NCBI RefSeq assembly: GCF_001439925.1
Contig: NZ_LMBV01000002.1
Location: 137,580-201,579, forward strand
DNA from: Peribacillus muralis
GTDB lineage: Bacteria; Bacillota; Bacilli; Bacillales; DSM-1321
Length of the DNA: 64,000 bases
Reading direction: 5' to 3'
Numbering within the stretch: position 1 is the stretch's first letter; every line of letters begins with the position of its first letter. Positions 18,207 to 27,539 of the stretch are shown here, piece after piece. The notes beneath the pieces were generated by a model. The model made no database searches, was not told the origin of the DNA, and was given only the letters and a program-made list of their open reading frames with translations. The position numbers and the translations under genes are program-made.

Positions 18207-19310
18207 ATGAAAGTCTTGCATTTAAATGCTGGTAATGAAACTGGCGGCGGCATGTTCCATATTATGTCCTTACTGAACCAATTGAAAAAAGAAGAGTGCT
18301 TGCTTGGGGTGTTTGAAGAAGGGGAGCTTTACCGGCGGTCGAAGACTGCGGGGATAAAAACCGAACTTTTCCCCCAACATTCCAAATATGACCTTTCCAT
18401 TTTGAAACGTTTACGGGACTACATCCGTCTAAATAATATAGACATCATCCATACCCATGGGCCGCGAGCGAATATATACGGTGCTTTTTTGAAGCGCCTC
18501 GTAAAGCGCCCTTGGCTTCTGACCGTTCACAGCGCGCCCCATCATGACTTCTTGGGCCAGGGTGTAAAGGGAAAGCTGTTTACAGGTATGCACGTAAGGT
18601 CATTTCAATATGCCGATCATATATTGGCGGTTTCCGACCGCTTTAGACAGGACTTGATCGATCGCGGAATCAATCCGTCCAGAATCACGAAAATCCTTAA
18701 CGGGATTGACTTTGAAAAAAAACTGCCGGCCCCTTTCCAAAGAGGAGAATTCGGGTTGAAAGCAGATGACTTCATCATCATCATGCCTGCAAGACTTGAA
18801 CCGGTGAAGGGCCATGAATGTGCCTTGGAGGCATTGGGAGCTGTGGTTTCCAAGTTTCCACACGTTAGACTTTTGCTTGTAGGGGACGGGAGCAGGAGGA
18901 AGGCTTTGGAACGGCTCGCCTTGGAGAAGGGGTTATCCGATAACGTCATCTTTTTGGGATATCGCGCCGATATAGAAAGAATTTATCCAATGGGGGATGT
19001 CACTTTACTGACTTCCTTAAGCGAAAGCTTTCCGCTCGTCTTGCTGGAAGGAGCAAGATCAAGTCTTCCTGTGATCACGAGTGATGTTGGCGGTGTGAAG
19101 GAATTGATACCTGATAGGAGCAAAGGCTGGGTTACGGAAATCGGAAATGTCGCCGAGCTGGAGGGAGCGATCTTTAGTGCCTTGGAATTGAAGAAATCCG
19201 GGGAACTGACAAAGATAGGGTCAGATTTACAAGAATTTGCAAAAAACAACTTTTCTATAGAGATTTTAGCCGAAAACGTATATAATGTTTATTTGAGGAT
19301 AAAAAATTAA
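18207..19310 (+). CDS. Family 4 glycosyltransferase
   Basis: The ATG at 18207 has AAGGAG eight nt upstream; the GTG at 18198 overlaps that ribosome site. The 367-residue GT-B protein has an N-terminal NETGGGMFHI acceptor loop, THGPRAN, and a C-terminal donor domain with RLEPVKGHE, LVGDGSRR and a SESFPLVLLEGARS...GGVKELI stretch. It lies between the two linkage-unit genes tagA and tagO. A role in lipid-linked glycan synthesis is likely, but linkage-unit synthesis needs no third enzyme, so it may serve the neighbouring polysaccharide set. Substrate unknown. Confidence 0.82.
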   Translation: MKVLHLNAGNETGGGMFHIMSLLNQLKKEECLLGVFEEGELYRRSKTAGIKTELFPQHSKYDLSILKRLRDYIRLNNIDIIHTHGPRANIYGAFLKRLVKRPWLLTVHSAPHHDFLGQGVKGKLFTGMHVRSFQYADHILAVSDRFRQDLIDRGINPSRITKILNGIDFEKKLPAPFQRGEFGLKADDFIIIMPARLEPVKGHECALEALGAVVSKFPHVRLLLVGDGSRRKALERLALEKGLSDNVIFLGYRADIERIYPMGDVTLLTSLSESFPLVLLEGARSSLPVITSDVGGVKELIPDRSKGWVTEIGNVAELEGAIFSALELKKSGELTKIGSDLQEFAKNNFSIEILAENVYNVYLRIKN

Positions 19311-19380
19311 AATAAACATGTAGGTTTTCTTATAGATCGTTACGGGTATTAGATTTTTAGTTGAATTGAGGTGGTTCTTA

Positions 19381-20430
19381 ATGTTAATTGGGGCCTTGTT
19401 GGTAGCCTTTTTATTATCCATTTTTTTGACTCCTTTTGTCGGAAAGCTGGCCTTTAAATTAGGAGCTACCGATAAACCGAATGAGCGAAAAGTGCATAGT
19501 AAAATTATGCCGCGCATGGGCGGTTTAGCTATATTTTTGAGTTTTTTCATTACTTTCTTATTGTTTACGGATGACTTTTGGGGACAGTTGCCACTTCTAG
19601 TCGGCGCACTTATCATCATATTGATCGGGATGGCTGATGATATATATGAACTAAGGGCTGCACCCAAATTCCTGGGCCAGATTCTGGCTGCCCTCATTAT
19701 CGTATTATGGGGCGGTCTTGAGGTGGAATTCATCAATTTGCCGTTCATTACCGATACGCTGGAATTTGGAATGCTAAGTACACCAATCACCATTTTATGG
19801 ATTGTCAGCATCATTAATGCCATCAACCTAATCGATGGCCTCGATGGCCTTGCAGGTGGTGTGTCGACGATAGCATTAGTGACGATTGCAACAATGGCGC
19901 TAATTAAAGGCGATTTATTCGTTGCCATGGTAGCCTTGATCGTAATCGGAAGCACTCTTGGCTTCCTGAAGTATAATTTTCACCCGGCGAAGATTTTCAT
20001 GGGAGATACGGGCGCCCTATTCCTGGGCTACATCATTGCCGTTCTGTCCCTGCTTGGGTTTAAAAACGTGACGATGATTTCCTTGATCGTACCGATCATC
20101 ATCTTGGGCGTGCCGATTTCCGATACGTTTTTTGCGATTATCCGCAGGCTCGTCAATAAGCAGCCGATTTCTGCTGCCGATAAGTCCCATCTGCACCACT
20201 GCTTAATAAATTTGGGGTTCACTCATAAGCAAACCGTTCTGCTGATTTACGCCTTAGCTGCCTGCTTCGGCTTGGCAGCCATCATTTTCTCATTTGCAAC
20301 GATGTGGGGGGCTTTGATCCTAGTGGCGGGACTTCTGCTGATCATCGAGATTTTTGTCGAAAAAATCGGTTTGGTCAATTCAAACTACCAGCCGCTGCTG
20401 AAGATGCTTAATTTTAAAAACAAACCATGA
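19381..20430 (+). CDS. tagO: Undecaprenyl-phosphate GlcNAc-1-phosphate transferase
   Basis: TagO transfers GlcNAc-1-P from UDP-GlcNAc to undecaprenyl phosphate, the committing step of wall teichoic acid synthesis. The ATG at 19381 follows GAGGTGG; a TTG at 19366 overlaps that ribosome site. The 349-residue MraY/WecA-family protein has about 11 membrane segments. Cytoplasmic motifs are DKPNERKVHS, MADDIYEL, NLIDGLDGLAGG, FMGDTGALF and the HLHH carbohydrate-recognition loop. It is the last plus-strand gene of the envelope region and ends in a strong terminator. Confidence 0.95.
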   Translation: MLIGALLVAFLLSIFLTPFVGKLAFKLGATDKPNERKVHSKIMPRMGGLAIFLSFFITFLLFTDDFWGQLPLLVGALIIILIGMADDIYELRAAPKFLGQILAALIIVLWGGLEVEFINLPFITDTLEFGMLSTPITILWIVSIINAINLIDGLDGLAGGVSTIALVTIATMALIKGDLFVAMVALIVIGSTLGFLKYNFHPAKIFMGDTGALFLGYIIAVLSLLGFKNVTMISLIVPIIILGVPISDTFFAIIRRLVNKQPISAADKSHLHHCLINLGFTHKQTVLLIYALAACFGLAAIIFSFATMWGALILVAGLLLIIEIFVEKIGLVNSNYQPLLKMLNFKNKP

Positions 20431-20475
20431 TAGAAGGGCAACTAGATTACTAGATTGAACTGTATGACCATGTAA

Positions 20476-20521
20476 AAGGCTCCAACCGTATTCGTTACGC
20501 GTTGGAGCCTTCTTTGTTTTT
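20476..20521 (+). terminator. Terminator of tagO
   Basis: An 11-bp hairpin (AAGGCTCCAAC/GTTGGAGCCTT) with a 14-nt loop is followed by a T-rich tract. Confidence 0.88.
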
Positions 20522-20523
20522 GT

Positions 20524-20575
20524 TTGAAACTATATTAGGTTGAATGGAGCGAAATGCGAGACTCCTGCGGGGAAA
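20524..20575 (+). repeat. Truncated copy of the dispersed foldback repeat
   Basis: The segment reads GAAACTATATTAGGTTGA, then ATGGAGCG and GCGAGACTCCTGCGGGG. It matches the left end of the 57.1-kb copy, including the flanking GAAACTATAT. The right two thirds of the element are missing. Confidence 0.7.
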
Positions 20576-20610
20576 ACAATTACACCGCATTACTTGGTGG
20601 ATAGCAACAA

Positions 20611-20642
20611 AAGAAAACCCCACTTTTACAAGTGGGGTTTCG
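20611..20642 (-). terminator. Terminator of the second LCP gene
   Basis: A hairpin with arms AAACCCCACTT and AAGTGGGGTTT lies just beyond the minus-strand stop codon. A T-run follows on that strand. Confidence 0.82.
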
Positions 20643-20644
20643 CT

Positions 20645-21673
20645 TTATTCTTCTATTTGTGATTGGACGGCTTCGGTTTGCTTGGAAGCATCTTCAGGTC
20701 CAAGATTTAAGTGTGATTGAAGCATTAGCTTCGTATTCGCTACCGATGTTTCATTCAGCTGATAATAATACGTTCCGTTAATGGTGGAATCCTGTCCTTC
20801 CAGCTTGACTGTTTCAAGGTTGAGGCCTTTATCGGTAGTTACATATTTAATGAATCCTTTAATTTGTGAGAATTGAAGATTCGTTGTCATATTGTCACCG
20901 ACAGCTTCCATTACATCTGTATATTTCGTTAAAGATCCAGCGGAGGTTGCCTTGGAGATGATGGCTTTAAGCACTTCCTGCTGGCGCTCACCGCGTTGGA
21001 TGTCACTGTCCTGCTTACGTGTCCGTGCAAAGGCCAATGCTTCTTCACCATCTACAGTTTGTATTCCTTTTTGCAGATGGATTGCACCCCTATTGTCATG
21101 TGAATCCATTTCTTTCAATTCATATGGTACGTCAACTTCGATCCCATCCAATGAATCGACAACATCTATGAAAGCATTAAAGTTCATACGAACATAATAG
21201 TCGACAGGGACATCGAATAGTTCTTCTACCGTGTCCATCGTCGCCTTTGGACCTCCGGCTGCATGTGCCGCATTGATTTTTGTGGTAACTCCTTTGGCAG
21301 GGACGTACACATAAGAATCACGTGGAATGCTTAAAAGTTTAATAGATTTCTGATCTTTATTGAATGTAGCCAGTATTAAAGCATCAGAGCGCGAGTTTCC
21401 TTGATAGTCACGTTTGTCACTATCATCGATTCCTATGAAGAGAATCGAGAAATTATCTTCGAGCGGGTCGACAGCTGCACTCCGCTTGGCTGAAGCCTCG
21501 ACCGGATCATACGATTTATGGAAAACATTCTGTGCTTTCATATATAGGGTCGCAGCATACGTAGTTGCACCTAGTCCCAGTACCAGTATGGGGACTAGTA
21601 ATAACCAAAGCCTCTTTCGCCTTTTTTTCTTAGTTTTTTTAATTTTATAAACACGCCTAGTAGTAGACATCAT
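20645..21673 (-). CDS. LytR-CpsA-Psr (LCP) family cell-wall polymer ligase
   Basis: This is a second LCP ligase, about 342 residues, expected to attach teichoic acid or a related polymer to peptidoglycan. It has a very basic cytoplasmic tail (KIKKTKKKRRKR), one membrane segment, and the LCP domain with FIGIDDSDKR, NSRSDALILATFN, SIPRDSYVYVP and FARTRKQDSDIQRGERQQEV. The two adjacent ATG codons at 21673 and 21670 follow AAAGGAG; the upstream ATG at 21706 lacks a ribosome site. It differs from the first LCP protein in its longer acidic C-terminus. Placed next to tagO, it resembles the lytR position of B. subtilis. Confidence 0.88.
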   Translation of the reverse strand: MMSTTRRVYKIKKTKKKRRKRLWLLLVPILVLGLGATTYAATLYMKAQNVFHKSYDPVEASAKRSAAVDPLEDNFSILFIGIDDSDKRDYQGNSRSDALILATFNKDQKSIKLLSIPRDSYVYVPAKGVTTKINAAHAAGGPKATMDTVEELFDVPVDYYVRMNFNAFIDVVDSLDGIEVDVPYELKEMDSHDNRGAIHLQKGIQTVDGEEALAFARTRKQDSDIQRGERQQEVLKAIISKATSAGSLTKYTDVMEAVGDNMTTNLQFSQIKGFIKYVTTDKGLNLETVKLEGQDSTINGTYYYQLNETSVANTKLMLQSHLNLGPEDASKQTEAVQSQIEE

Positions 21674-21845
21674 TTCTTCTCCTTTTAAATAACGAACTTC
21701 AGACATATTTCGCTATTTTTCGAATCCTTCTTTTTATATTTCGTCATAATAAATCTAATTTTACAATGATTTAATAATTTCGTAAAATAAATATTTCTTT
21801 TCAATTATATTACATCCTGAAAAAGGAAAAATAGTAAGGGTGAAA

Positions 21846-22481
21846 TCAGGAGAATGCATGTTCCAAATAAAGCATATCACCTTCGACAATTTGACCTTGA
21901 CCGCTTGTCAGCTCCGTCATCCAGGTGATATATGTTTCTTTTTGGGACTCTTCCACATATACGTGGATCGTTACCTGATCGAGGTATTGAATTTCCTTTA
22001 TTTGATAAATCGAGGAACGCAATTCATTCTCCAATTTTCCGAGCCACGTATAGTCAACCTTTGTCGAAATGACCCGCATCAACTTCCTGATGACGATACC
22101 AGTTGCATTTATGCCTTCCGAAGTCGATTTGCTATAAGCACGGATGAGCCCTCCGGCACCAAGTTTGATACCCCCAAAATACCTTGTGACTACTATAGCG
22201 GTGTCTTTCAAATCCTTTTTCTTAAGAACCTCTAGGATGGGGACGCCTGCCGTACCGCTTGGTTCACCGTCATCGAGGGCCTTTTGGATTTGGTTCTGTT
22301 CCCCGATCATATACGCTGAGCAGTTATGTGTGGCATCTTTGTGCTTTTTCTTGATCTCCTGAATGAATGCCTGGGCGGCTTCTTCCGTTTCAACTCGGGC
22401 GATGTGGGAAATAAAACGGGATTTTTCAATGACGATTTCATGTTCACCGCGACCTGCCACCGTTAAATATTGAGCGAGCAT
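21846..22481 (-). CDS. yvyE: YvyE/YigZ (IMPACT) family protein
   Basis: The 211-residue protein has the N-terminal UPF0029 fold with EKSRFISHIARV, the DDGEPSGTAG segment and TRYFGGIKLGAGGLIRAY. A small C-terminal ferredoxin-like domain follows. The biochemical role of the bacterial family is not settled; eukaryotic IMPACT proteins modulate Gcn2 kinase. It occupies the conserved position next to degS as in B. subtilis, transcribed away from it. Confidence 0.9.
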   Translation of the reverse strand: MLAQYLTVAGRGEHEIVIEKSRFISHIARVETEEAAQAFIQEIKKKHKDATHNCSAYMIGEQNQIQKALDDGEPSGTAGVPILEVLKKKDLKDTAIVVTRYFGGIKLGAGGLIRAYSKSTSEGINATGIVIRKLMRVISTKVDYTWLGKLENELRSSIYQIKEIQYLDQVTIHVYVEESQKETYITWMTELTSGQGQIVEGDMLYLEHAFS

Positions 22482-23113
22482 ACCTATTCCACCTTCGAAC
22501 TTGCTATTAGTTGATTCATTATAAGTCTTTGCGTGAAAAGTGGCAATGACGATTCGTTTTGAGAGAAGATGTGTAAAGAAACTTTAATATAAGAAAAAGG
22601 AGACCATGTTATAATAAGTTCTATTGCCTTTCATTTGTTTAGCTAATGATTATGCTCAAAAGAATAACATTTTAGGAAAAACAATGCGTTTTGGTCACTA
22701 ATTTAAACGTGTTGCTATTGTGGCCGTTCACTTCAAGGATTTTGCCATTTAATAAATGGGTCTGTTTCATATAATAATCAATGGAGCGGAATAACCGATT
22801 TGATTGAAAACGATCGTTTGTATTAGGATAATGGAAACGCATTTGCCGCTAATGGGTATGCTAGACTATCAAATCGGCCATAATGCCTATAACCAGGAAA
22901 TATGTATCATATATGTGCATTTCGTAAAAATCTGCTGGATAAATTAACGTATTTTTCTTCTTTTTTTGGTACAATATGTTCACGAAGGATACTTCATACA
23001 AAAGTTTCCTGGAATTTAACCATTCATGTAAAAGGGAAAAGGCTTTTTTTCCATATACATAGTCTTTAAGATAATAAATACTTCAGTCTTTTGATTAAAG
23101 TGGAGGGATCTTA
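22482..23113. other. Long intergenic region upstream of degS
   Basis: About 630 bp lie between divergent yvyE and degS. A TATAAT at 22610 and a TACAAT at 22970 are possible -10 elements, but neither has a good -35. No terminator, repeat or known RNA was recognised. Confidence 0.4.
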
Positions 23114-24256
23114 ATGTCCATAAAAAAAGTTGATGCGAAAGCATTGGACAAGATCTTAGAAACAATGGTGAGCACTGTTAGTGAAAGTAAGGATGAAGTC
23201 TTTGACATCGGCGAGCAATGCCGTAAAGATTTTGAATCATTAACAAAAGAGCTTGATGATGTGAAAGTCAGGGTTGCCATTGTGATAACCGACAGTGATG
23301 CGCTTGATTCAAAAGCCAGGTTTGCTCGGAAAAGGCTTTCCGAGGTCAGTATGCACTTCAACCATTTTTCTGAAGAGCAGGTACGAGATGCTTATGAAAG
23401 GGCACATAAGCTGCAGGTCGATCTACAGATAAACCGGCAATTGGAGAAGGAGTTTCGCAATCGCCGGGATGAACTCGAATTAAGATTAAGGGCTTTACAG
23501 CAGACGATCGATAAGGCGGTACATCTTGTCTCGCAAATCTCGGTGGTCCAGAATTATTTGACCCAGGACTTAAAATTCGTTGGTGAAGCCCTGCAAGAAG
23601 CGAAGCGCAAACAGGACTTCGGTTTGAAAATAATCGAAGCCCAGGAGCAGGAACGCAAGAAGCTCTCACGGGAAATTCATGATGGTCCGGCGCAAATGCT
23701 GGCGAATGTCATGATGCGTTCAGATTTGATAGAACGTGTTCAGCGGGAGAGGGGCCCTGATGAAGCGCTCGTTGAGATCCGCAGTTTGAAGGTCATGGTA
23801 AGGAATGCCTTATACGAAGTGCGCAGGATCATCTATGATCTTCGTCCCATGGCACTTGATGACTTAGGTCTTGTTCCTACCCTCAGAAAGTACCTGCAAA
23901 CGACCGAAGATTATAATAATGGCGTGCATTTGAATTTCGTCAATCTTGGGCAGGTCAAAAGGCTTCCTTCCGATATGGAGGTCGCTTTATTCAGGCTAGT
24001 TCAAGAGGCTGTCCAAAATTCATTGAAGCACGCAGAGCCAAAACAGGTTCAAGTTAAACTGTCCATTTCCAAAGAGATGGTGACCGTTGTCGTCAAAGAT
24101 GATGGGAAAGGGTTTGACTGTACGATTCAAAAAGAAGGCTCATTTGGCTTGGTTGGCATGAGAGAAAGAGTCGAGCTGCTTGAAGGTGAAATGACAATCG
24201 ATTCACAGCCAGGAGCAGGCACTTTGGTGTTTATACAAATTCCCTATCAAAAGTAA
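23114..24256 (+). CDS. degS: Cytoplasmic sensor histidine kinase DegS
   Basis: DegS phosphorylates DegU and controls secreted enzymes, competence, motility and biofilm genes. The 380-residue protein has no membrane segment. An N-terminal sensor/coiled-coil region covers about 1-180. The HisKA_3 dimerisation domain has the phospho-acceptor His189 in EIHDGPAQ, the same number as in B. subtilis, and an HATPase domain with NSLKHA and DDGKGFD...GLVGMRERV completes it. The ATG follows GGAGGG. It forms an operon with degU, 47 nt downstream. Confidence 0.95.
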   Translation: MSIKKVDAKALDKILETMVSTVSESKDEVFDIGEQCRKDFESLTKELDDVKVRVAIVITDSDALDSKARFARKRLSEVSMHFNHFSEEQVRDAYERAHKLQVDLQINRQLEKEFRNRRDELELRLRALQQTIDKAVHLVSQISVVQNYLTQDLKFVGEALQEAKRKQDFGLKIIEAQEQERKKLSREIHDGPAQMLANVMMRSDLIERVQRERGPDEALVEIRSLKVMVRNALYEVRRIIYDLRPMALDDLGLVPTLRKYLQTTEDYNNGVHLNFVNLGQVKRLPSDMEVALFRLVQEAVQNSLKHAEPKQVQVKLSISKEMVTVVVKDDGKGFDCTIQKEGSFGLVGMRERVELLEGEMTIDSQPGAGTLVFIQIPYQK

Positions 24257-24303
24257 CTTAAAGGGGATAGGCATATTAAATAGAAATTAGGAGGAAGAAG
24301 CCG

Positions 24304-24987
24304 TTGAAGACAAGTATCATCATTATCGATGACCATCAGCTTTTCCGTGAAGGCGTTAAGCGCATATTAGATTTTGAATCATCCTTCGATGTTGTTGCCG
24401 AGGGTGATGACGGAAGTGAAGCAATGGATCTCGTTGAGACACATAAACCAGATGTTGTTATCATGGATATCAACATGCCGACTATGAATGGGGTAGAAGC
24501 AACGAAAATGCTTGTGAACCGGTACCCTGAAACAAAAGTCATCATCCTTTCGATTCATGATGATGAGAACTACGTACAGCATGCATTGAAAACGGGCGCC
24601 CAAGGCTACCTATTGAAAGAGATGGATGCCGATGCGTTGATCGATGCCGTTCGTGTAGTCGCCGAAGGAGGCTCTTACCTTCATCCGAAGGTTACTCACA
24701 ATTTAGTGAAAGAATATCGCCGCCTGGCAGCTGATGAAGGGTCTGATCGTGAATCCGTTCATACAATCGAAATCAGGAGACCTCTTCATCTCTTGACTCG
24801 ACGTGAATGTGAAGTCCTTCAACTTTTAGCTGACGGAAAAAGCAATCGTGCCATCGGTGAAACGCTATATATCAGTGAAAAAACAGTCAAGAACCATGTG
24901 AGCAACATTCTTCAGAAAATGAATGTCAATGACCGTACACAAGCGGTTGTCCTAGCCATCAAGAATGGTTGGGTAGAAGTGAAATAA
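24304..24987 (+). CDS. degU: Response regulator DegU (NarL/FixJ family)
   Basis: This is the partner of DegS. The start is a TTG after TAGGAGGAAG. The 227-residue protein has a receiver domain (about 4-120) with Asp55 in VIMDINMP as phospho-acceptor, IDD at 8-10 and Lys at the AQGYLLK position. A LuxR-type HTH follows at about 160-225 ([21 protein letters not shown]...[16 protein letters not shown]). In B. subtilis unphosphorylated DegU promotes competence and phosphorylated DegU promotes exoenzymes and represses flagellar genes, which fits the comF and flagellar genes downstream. Confidence 0.95.
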   Translation: MKTSIIIIDDHQLFREGVKRILDFESSFDVVAEGDDGSEAMDLVETHKPDVVIMDINMPTMNGVEATKMLVNRYPETKVIILSIHDDENYVQHALKTGAQGYLLKEMDADALIDAVRVVAEGGSYLHPKVTHNLVKEYRRLAADEGSDRESVHTIEIRRPLHLLTRRECEVLQLLADGKSNRAIGETLYISEKTVKNHVSNILQKMNVNDRTQAVVLAIKNGWVEVK

Positions 24988-25001
24988 TTGCAGTTGTCGA
25001 T

Positions 25002-25052
25002 AAGTCCGGCTCTTTCAGTTCCGCAATGCGTGCTGAAGAGCCGGACTTTTTT
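25002..25052 (+). terminator. Terminator of degSU
   Basis: A 16-bp GC-rich hairpin (AAGTCCGGCTCTTTCAG/CTGAAGAGCCGGACTT) is followed by a T-run. It is one of the strongest terminators in the window. Confidence 0.93.
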
Positions 25053-25178
25053 GTTGGAGGTTGGACTAACCATATATTACGAATTAACGGTAAGGAAAGC
25101 ATTTTAATGCAAATGAAGGCATTTTTAGATAGAATGTTGAATAAGAAAATAGAGTAAATTTTTATAAGGATGGTACTT

Positions 25179-26024
25179 ATGATGAAAACCGCAGTCGTAA
25201 CAGATAGCACTGCATATATACCGAAGGAAATGCGTGAACGTTTACATATACATATGATGCCGCTTAATGTCATTTTCTCCAATGAAGCATACCGGGAAGA
25301 AGTCGACATCGCTACGGATGAGTTTTATGAGGAAGTAAAGAAGCAGGAGAAATTACCCACGACGTCACAGCCTCCGATCGGACTGTTTGTCGAGAAGTTT
25401 GAGGAGCTGCAAAAGGAATACGATGATGTCATTTCCATTCATTTATCCAGTGGCATCAGCGGTACGTATCAGGGAGCTGTATCTGCAGGAGAAATGGTCG
25501 AGGGGATTACGGTTCATGCTTTTGACTCGGAGAGCAGCTGCAGAATTCAGGGTTTTTACGTAATCGAGGCGGCTAAAATGGCACTTGATGGAAAGGGCGC
25601 AGAAGAGATCATGGCGAGACTTGAAGAAATGAAACCTTCCGTCAAGGCATACTTCATGGCAGATGACCTTTCCCATTTACAGCGGGGAGGCCGGTTAAGC
25701 AGTGCCCAAGCTTTGATTGGCAGTTTGCTTCAAGTGAAGCCTGTTCTCCATTTTGTTGATAAGGTCATCGTCCCGTTCGAAAAAATCCGCACGAGGAAAA
25801 AAGCGATGAAGCGGATTGCCGATTTGCTTGGAGAAGACGCAGCAAGTGGTGCGAAATATAAAGCCGTCATCATTCATGCGAAACGGGAAATTGAAGCAAA
25901 AGAATGGAAAACCGAACTCGAAGCCCGATTCGCGAATGTCGAATTCGACATCAGCTACTTCGGTCCTGTAATCGGGACCCATCTTGGCGAAGGCTCGATG
26001 GGGATGGGCTGGTATAAAGTATAA
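25179..26024 (+). CDS. DegV-family fatty-acid-binding protein
   Basis: DegV proteins bind a single fatty acid between two alpha/beta domains; FakB-type members present it to the fatty acid kinase FakA. The start ATG at 25179 has AAGGA eight nt upstream. The 281-residue product has VVTDSTAY at the N-terminus, TSQP, SSGISGTYQ and DSESSC in the ligand-binding region, and HLQRGGRLS near the middle. It sits directly after degU, as yviA does in B. subtilis. Whether it works with a FakA is not visible here. Confidence 0.9.
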   Translation: MMKTAVVTDSTAYIPKEMRERLHIHMMPLNVIFSNEAYREEVDIATDEFYEEVKKQEKLPTTSQPPIGLFVEKFEELQKEYDDVISIHLSSGISGTYQGAVSAGEMVEGITVHAFDSESSCRIQGFYVIEAAKMALDGKGAEEIMARLEEMKPSVKAYFMADDLSHLQRGGRLSSAQALIGSLLQVKPVLHFVDKVIVPFEKIRTRKKAMKRIADLLGEDAASGAKYKAVIIHAKREIEAKEWKTELEARFANVEFDISYFGPVIGTHLGEGSMGMGWYKV

Positions 26025-26031
26025 GCTGTAA

Positions 26032-26060
26032 CGCCTTTCCTAAGCGAAAGGCATTTTTTT
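26032..26060 (+). terminator. Terminator of the degV-family gene
   Basis: A hairpin GCCTTTC/GAAAGGC is followed by seven T directly after the stop codon. Confidence 0.85.
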
Positions 26061-26138
26061 ATGCAGGAAAAAGGAATCCTGGAGTAAAAAGCGAATGAAT
26101 AAGAAGAAGTCAATTCATTAAGAAGTGGAGGGTGCAGT

Positions 26139-27539
26139 TTGAAAAAAAAGAGCATTTCCGCCCCTTATTCCCCGGAACTTCAAAACCATCTCACCGGCAA
26201 ACACCTTTTGGCCTTCGAAATCCCCTTCTCCAAAGAACTCCTCGCAGAGCATCTCAGCAATGGGTATGTCTCGGAAGCTTGCGGCGTGCAATCCACAAAT
26301 GGCAGTTATCACTGTGTGCGCTGCGGCAACAAAGAACAAACCATGTTTTATACATTCCCTTGTAAGATTTGCGATCGAGATTGTACTTACTGCCGCTCAT
26401 GCATCATGATGGGGCGGGTTAGCGAATGCGCAAAGCTTTATAGGTGGACCGGACCAGGCATTCAGTTTACGATTCCTGACAGTGTGATGAGCTGGTCAGG
26501 CACTTTATCCGCAGGTCAACAAAAGGCCTCCGACCGTGTCGTTGAAGCTGTAAAAGGAAAAGATGAATTTCTAGTATGGGCTGTATGCGGGGCAGGGAAG
26601 ACGGAGATCCTATTTCCAGCGATTGAGGCAGCCTTGCTTGACGGGAAACGGATTTGTTTGGCAACACCGCGGACCGATGTGGTTCTCGAGCTGTCCCCAA
26701 GGTTAAAGGAAGCTTTTCCTGCCATCGAAGTCACGACCCTCTATGGCGGCAGTGCCGAACGACATGGATTTTCACCACTAACCGTTTCCACGACACATCA
26801 GCTTTTCCGTTTTATTGAAGCTTTCGATGTTATTATCGTTGATGAAGTCGATGCGTTTCCCTACTCAATTGATGATTCCCTGCATTATGCAGTCGATAAA
26901 TCGAAAAAGGCTTCTGCCTCAACCATCTATCTGACTGCCACACCTTCGAAACGGATGCAGCGTCTATATCGAAGCGGCAAATTGAAAGCCGCCATAATAC
27001 CTGCCCGTTACCATCGTCAGCCAATTCCTATCCCAGAAATGAAGTGGTGTGGTAACTGGAAAAAGAAATTGCTGCAAAAAAAGATACCTCCTGCGATTAG
27101 CAGGTGGGTAAGTGAGCGCCTGGAGCAGAAAATCCCCTTTCTCTTGTTTTTTCCAAGCATTGAAGTGATGGAGCAGGGCATTCCGCTGTTTCAAATGCTG
27201 TCTCCAAACTTGAAAATCGTCCACTCACAGCATCCCGAACGAAAGGAAAGAGTGATGGCTATAAGGAATGGGGACGTTCCGGGGTTATTGACCACGACCA
27301 TCCTGGAACGCGGGATTACAATTGAACGGTTGGAGGTGGCCGTGATTGGAGCTGAGCATGAAGTGTTTTCAGAAAGCGCCCTCGTCCAGATCTCCGGACG
27401 GGTAGGGAGAAGCTTTGTACACCCTTTGGGGACGATCACTTTTTTTCACTACGGTAAAAGTAAAGCGATGATTGAGGCAATCGATCACATCCAAAGGATG
27501 AATCGCGCTGCATGGGAAAGAGGGTTGCTCGATGCGTAA
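26139..27539 (+). CDS. comFA: DEAD/DEAH-box helicase-like competence protein ComFA
   Basis: ComFA is a membrane-associated ATPase required for uptake of single-stranded DNA during transformation. The start is TTG 26139 after GGAGGG. The 466-residue protein has an N-terminal zinc-binding segment with four Cys pairs (RCGNK, CKICDRDC, CRSC), Walker A CGAGKTE near 150, Walker B VDEVD near 234, LTATPS and a C-terminal helicase motif VI region (QISGRVGRS). It overlaps comFC by 8 nt; the comFB gene that separates them in B. subtilis is absent. No clear ComK box was found upstream. Confidence 0.94.
   Translation: MKKKSISAPYSPELQNHLTGKHLLAFEIPFSKELLAEHLSNGYVSEACGVQSTNGSYHCVRCGNKEQTMFYTFPCKICDRDCTYCRSCIMMGRVSECAKLYRWTGPGIQFTIPDSVMSWSGTLSAGQQKASDRVVEAVKGKDEFLVWAVCGAGKTEILFPAIEAALLDGKRICLATPRTDVVLELSPRLKEAFPAIEVTTLYGGSAERHGFSPLTVSTTHQLFRFIEAFDVIIVDEVDAFPYSIDDSLHYAVDKSKKASASTIYLTATPSKRMQRLYRSGKLKAAIIPARYHRQPIPIPEMKWCGNWKKKLLQKKIPPAISRWVSERLEQKIPFLLFFPSIEVMEQGIPLFQMLSPNLKIVHSQHPERKERVMAIRNGDVPGLLTTTILERGITIERLEVAVIGAEHEVFSESALVQISGRVGRSFVHPLGTITFFHYGKSKAMIEAIDHIQRMNRAAWERGLLDA

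Noticed and set aside
19266-19955. 229-residue open frame antisense to tagO
   Set aside because: It is a shadow of the tagO codons; the product is rich in Ser, Thr, Met and Ile with no domain, and tagO is intact.
23041-23080. Riboswitch in the degS leader
   Set aside because: The sequence is AT-rich without conserved pairings or matches to any known aptamer.
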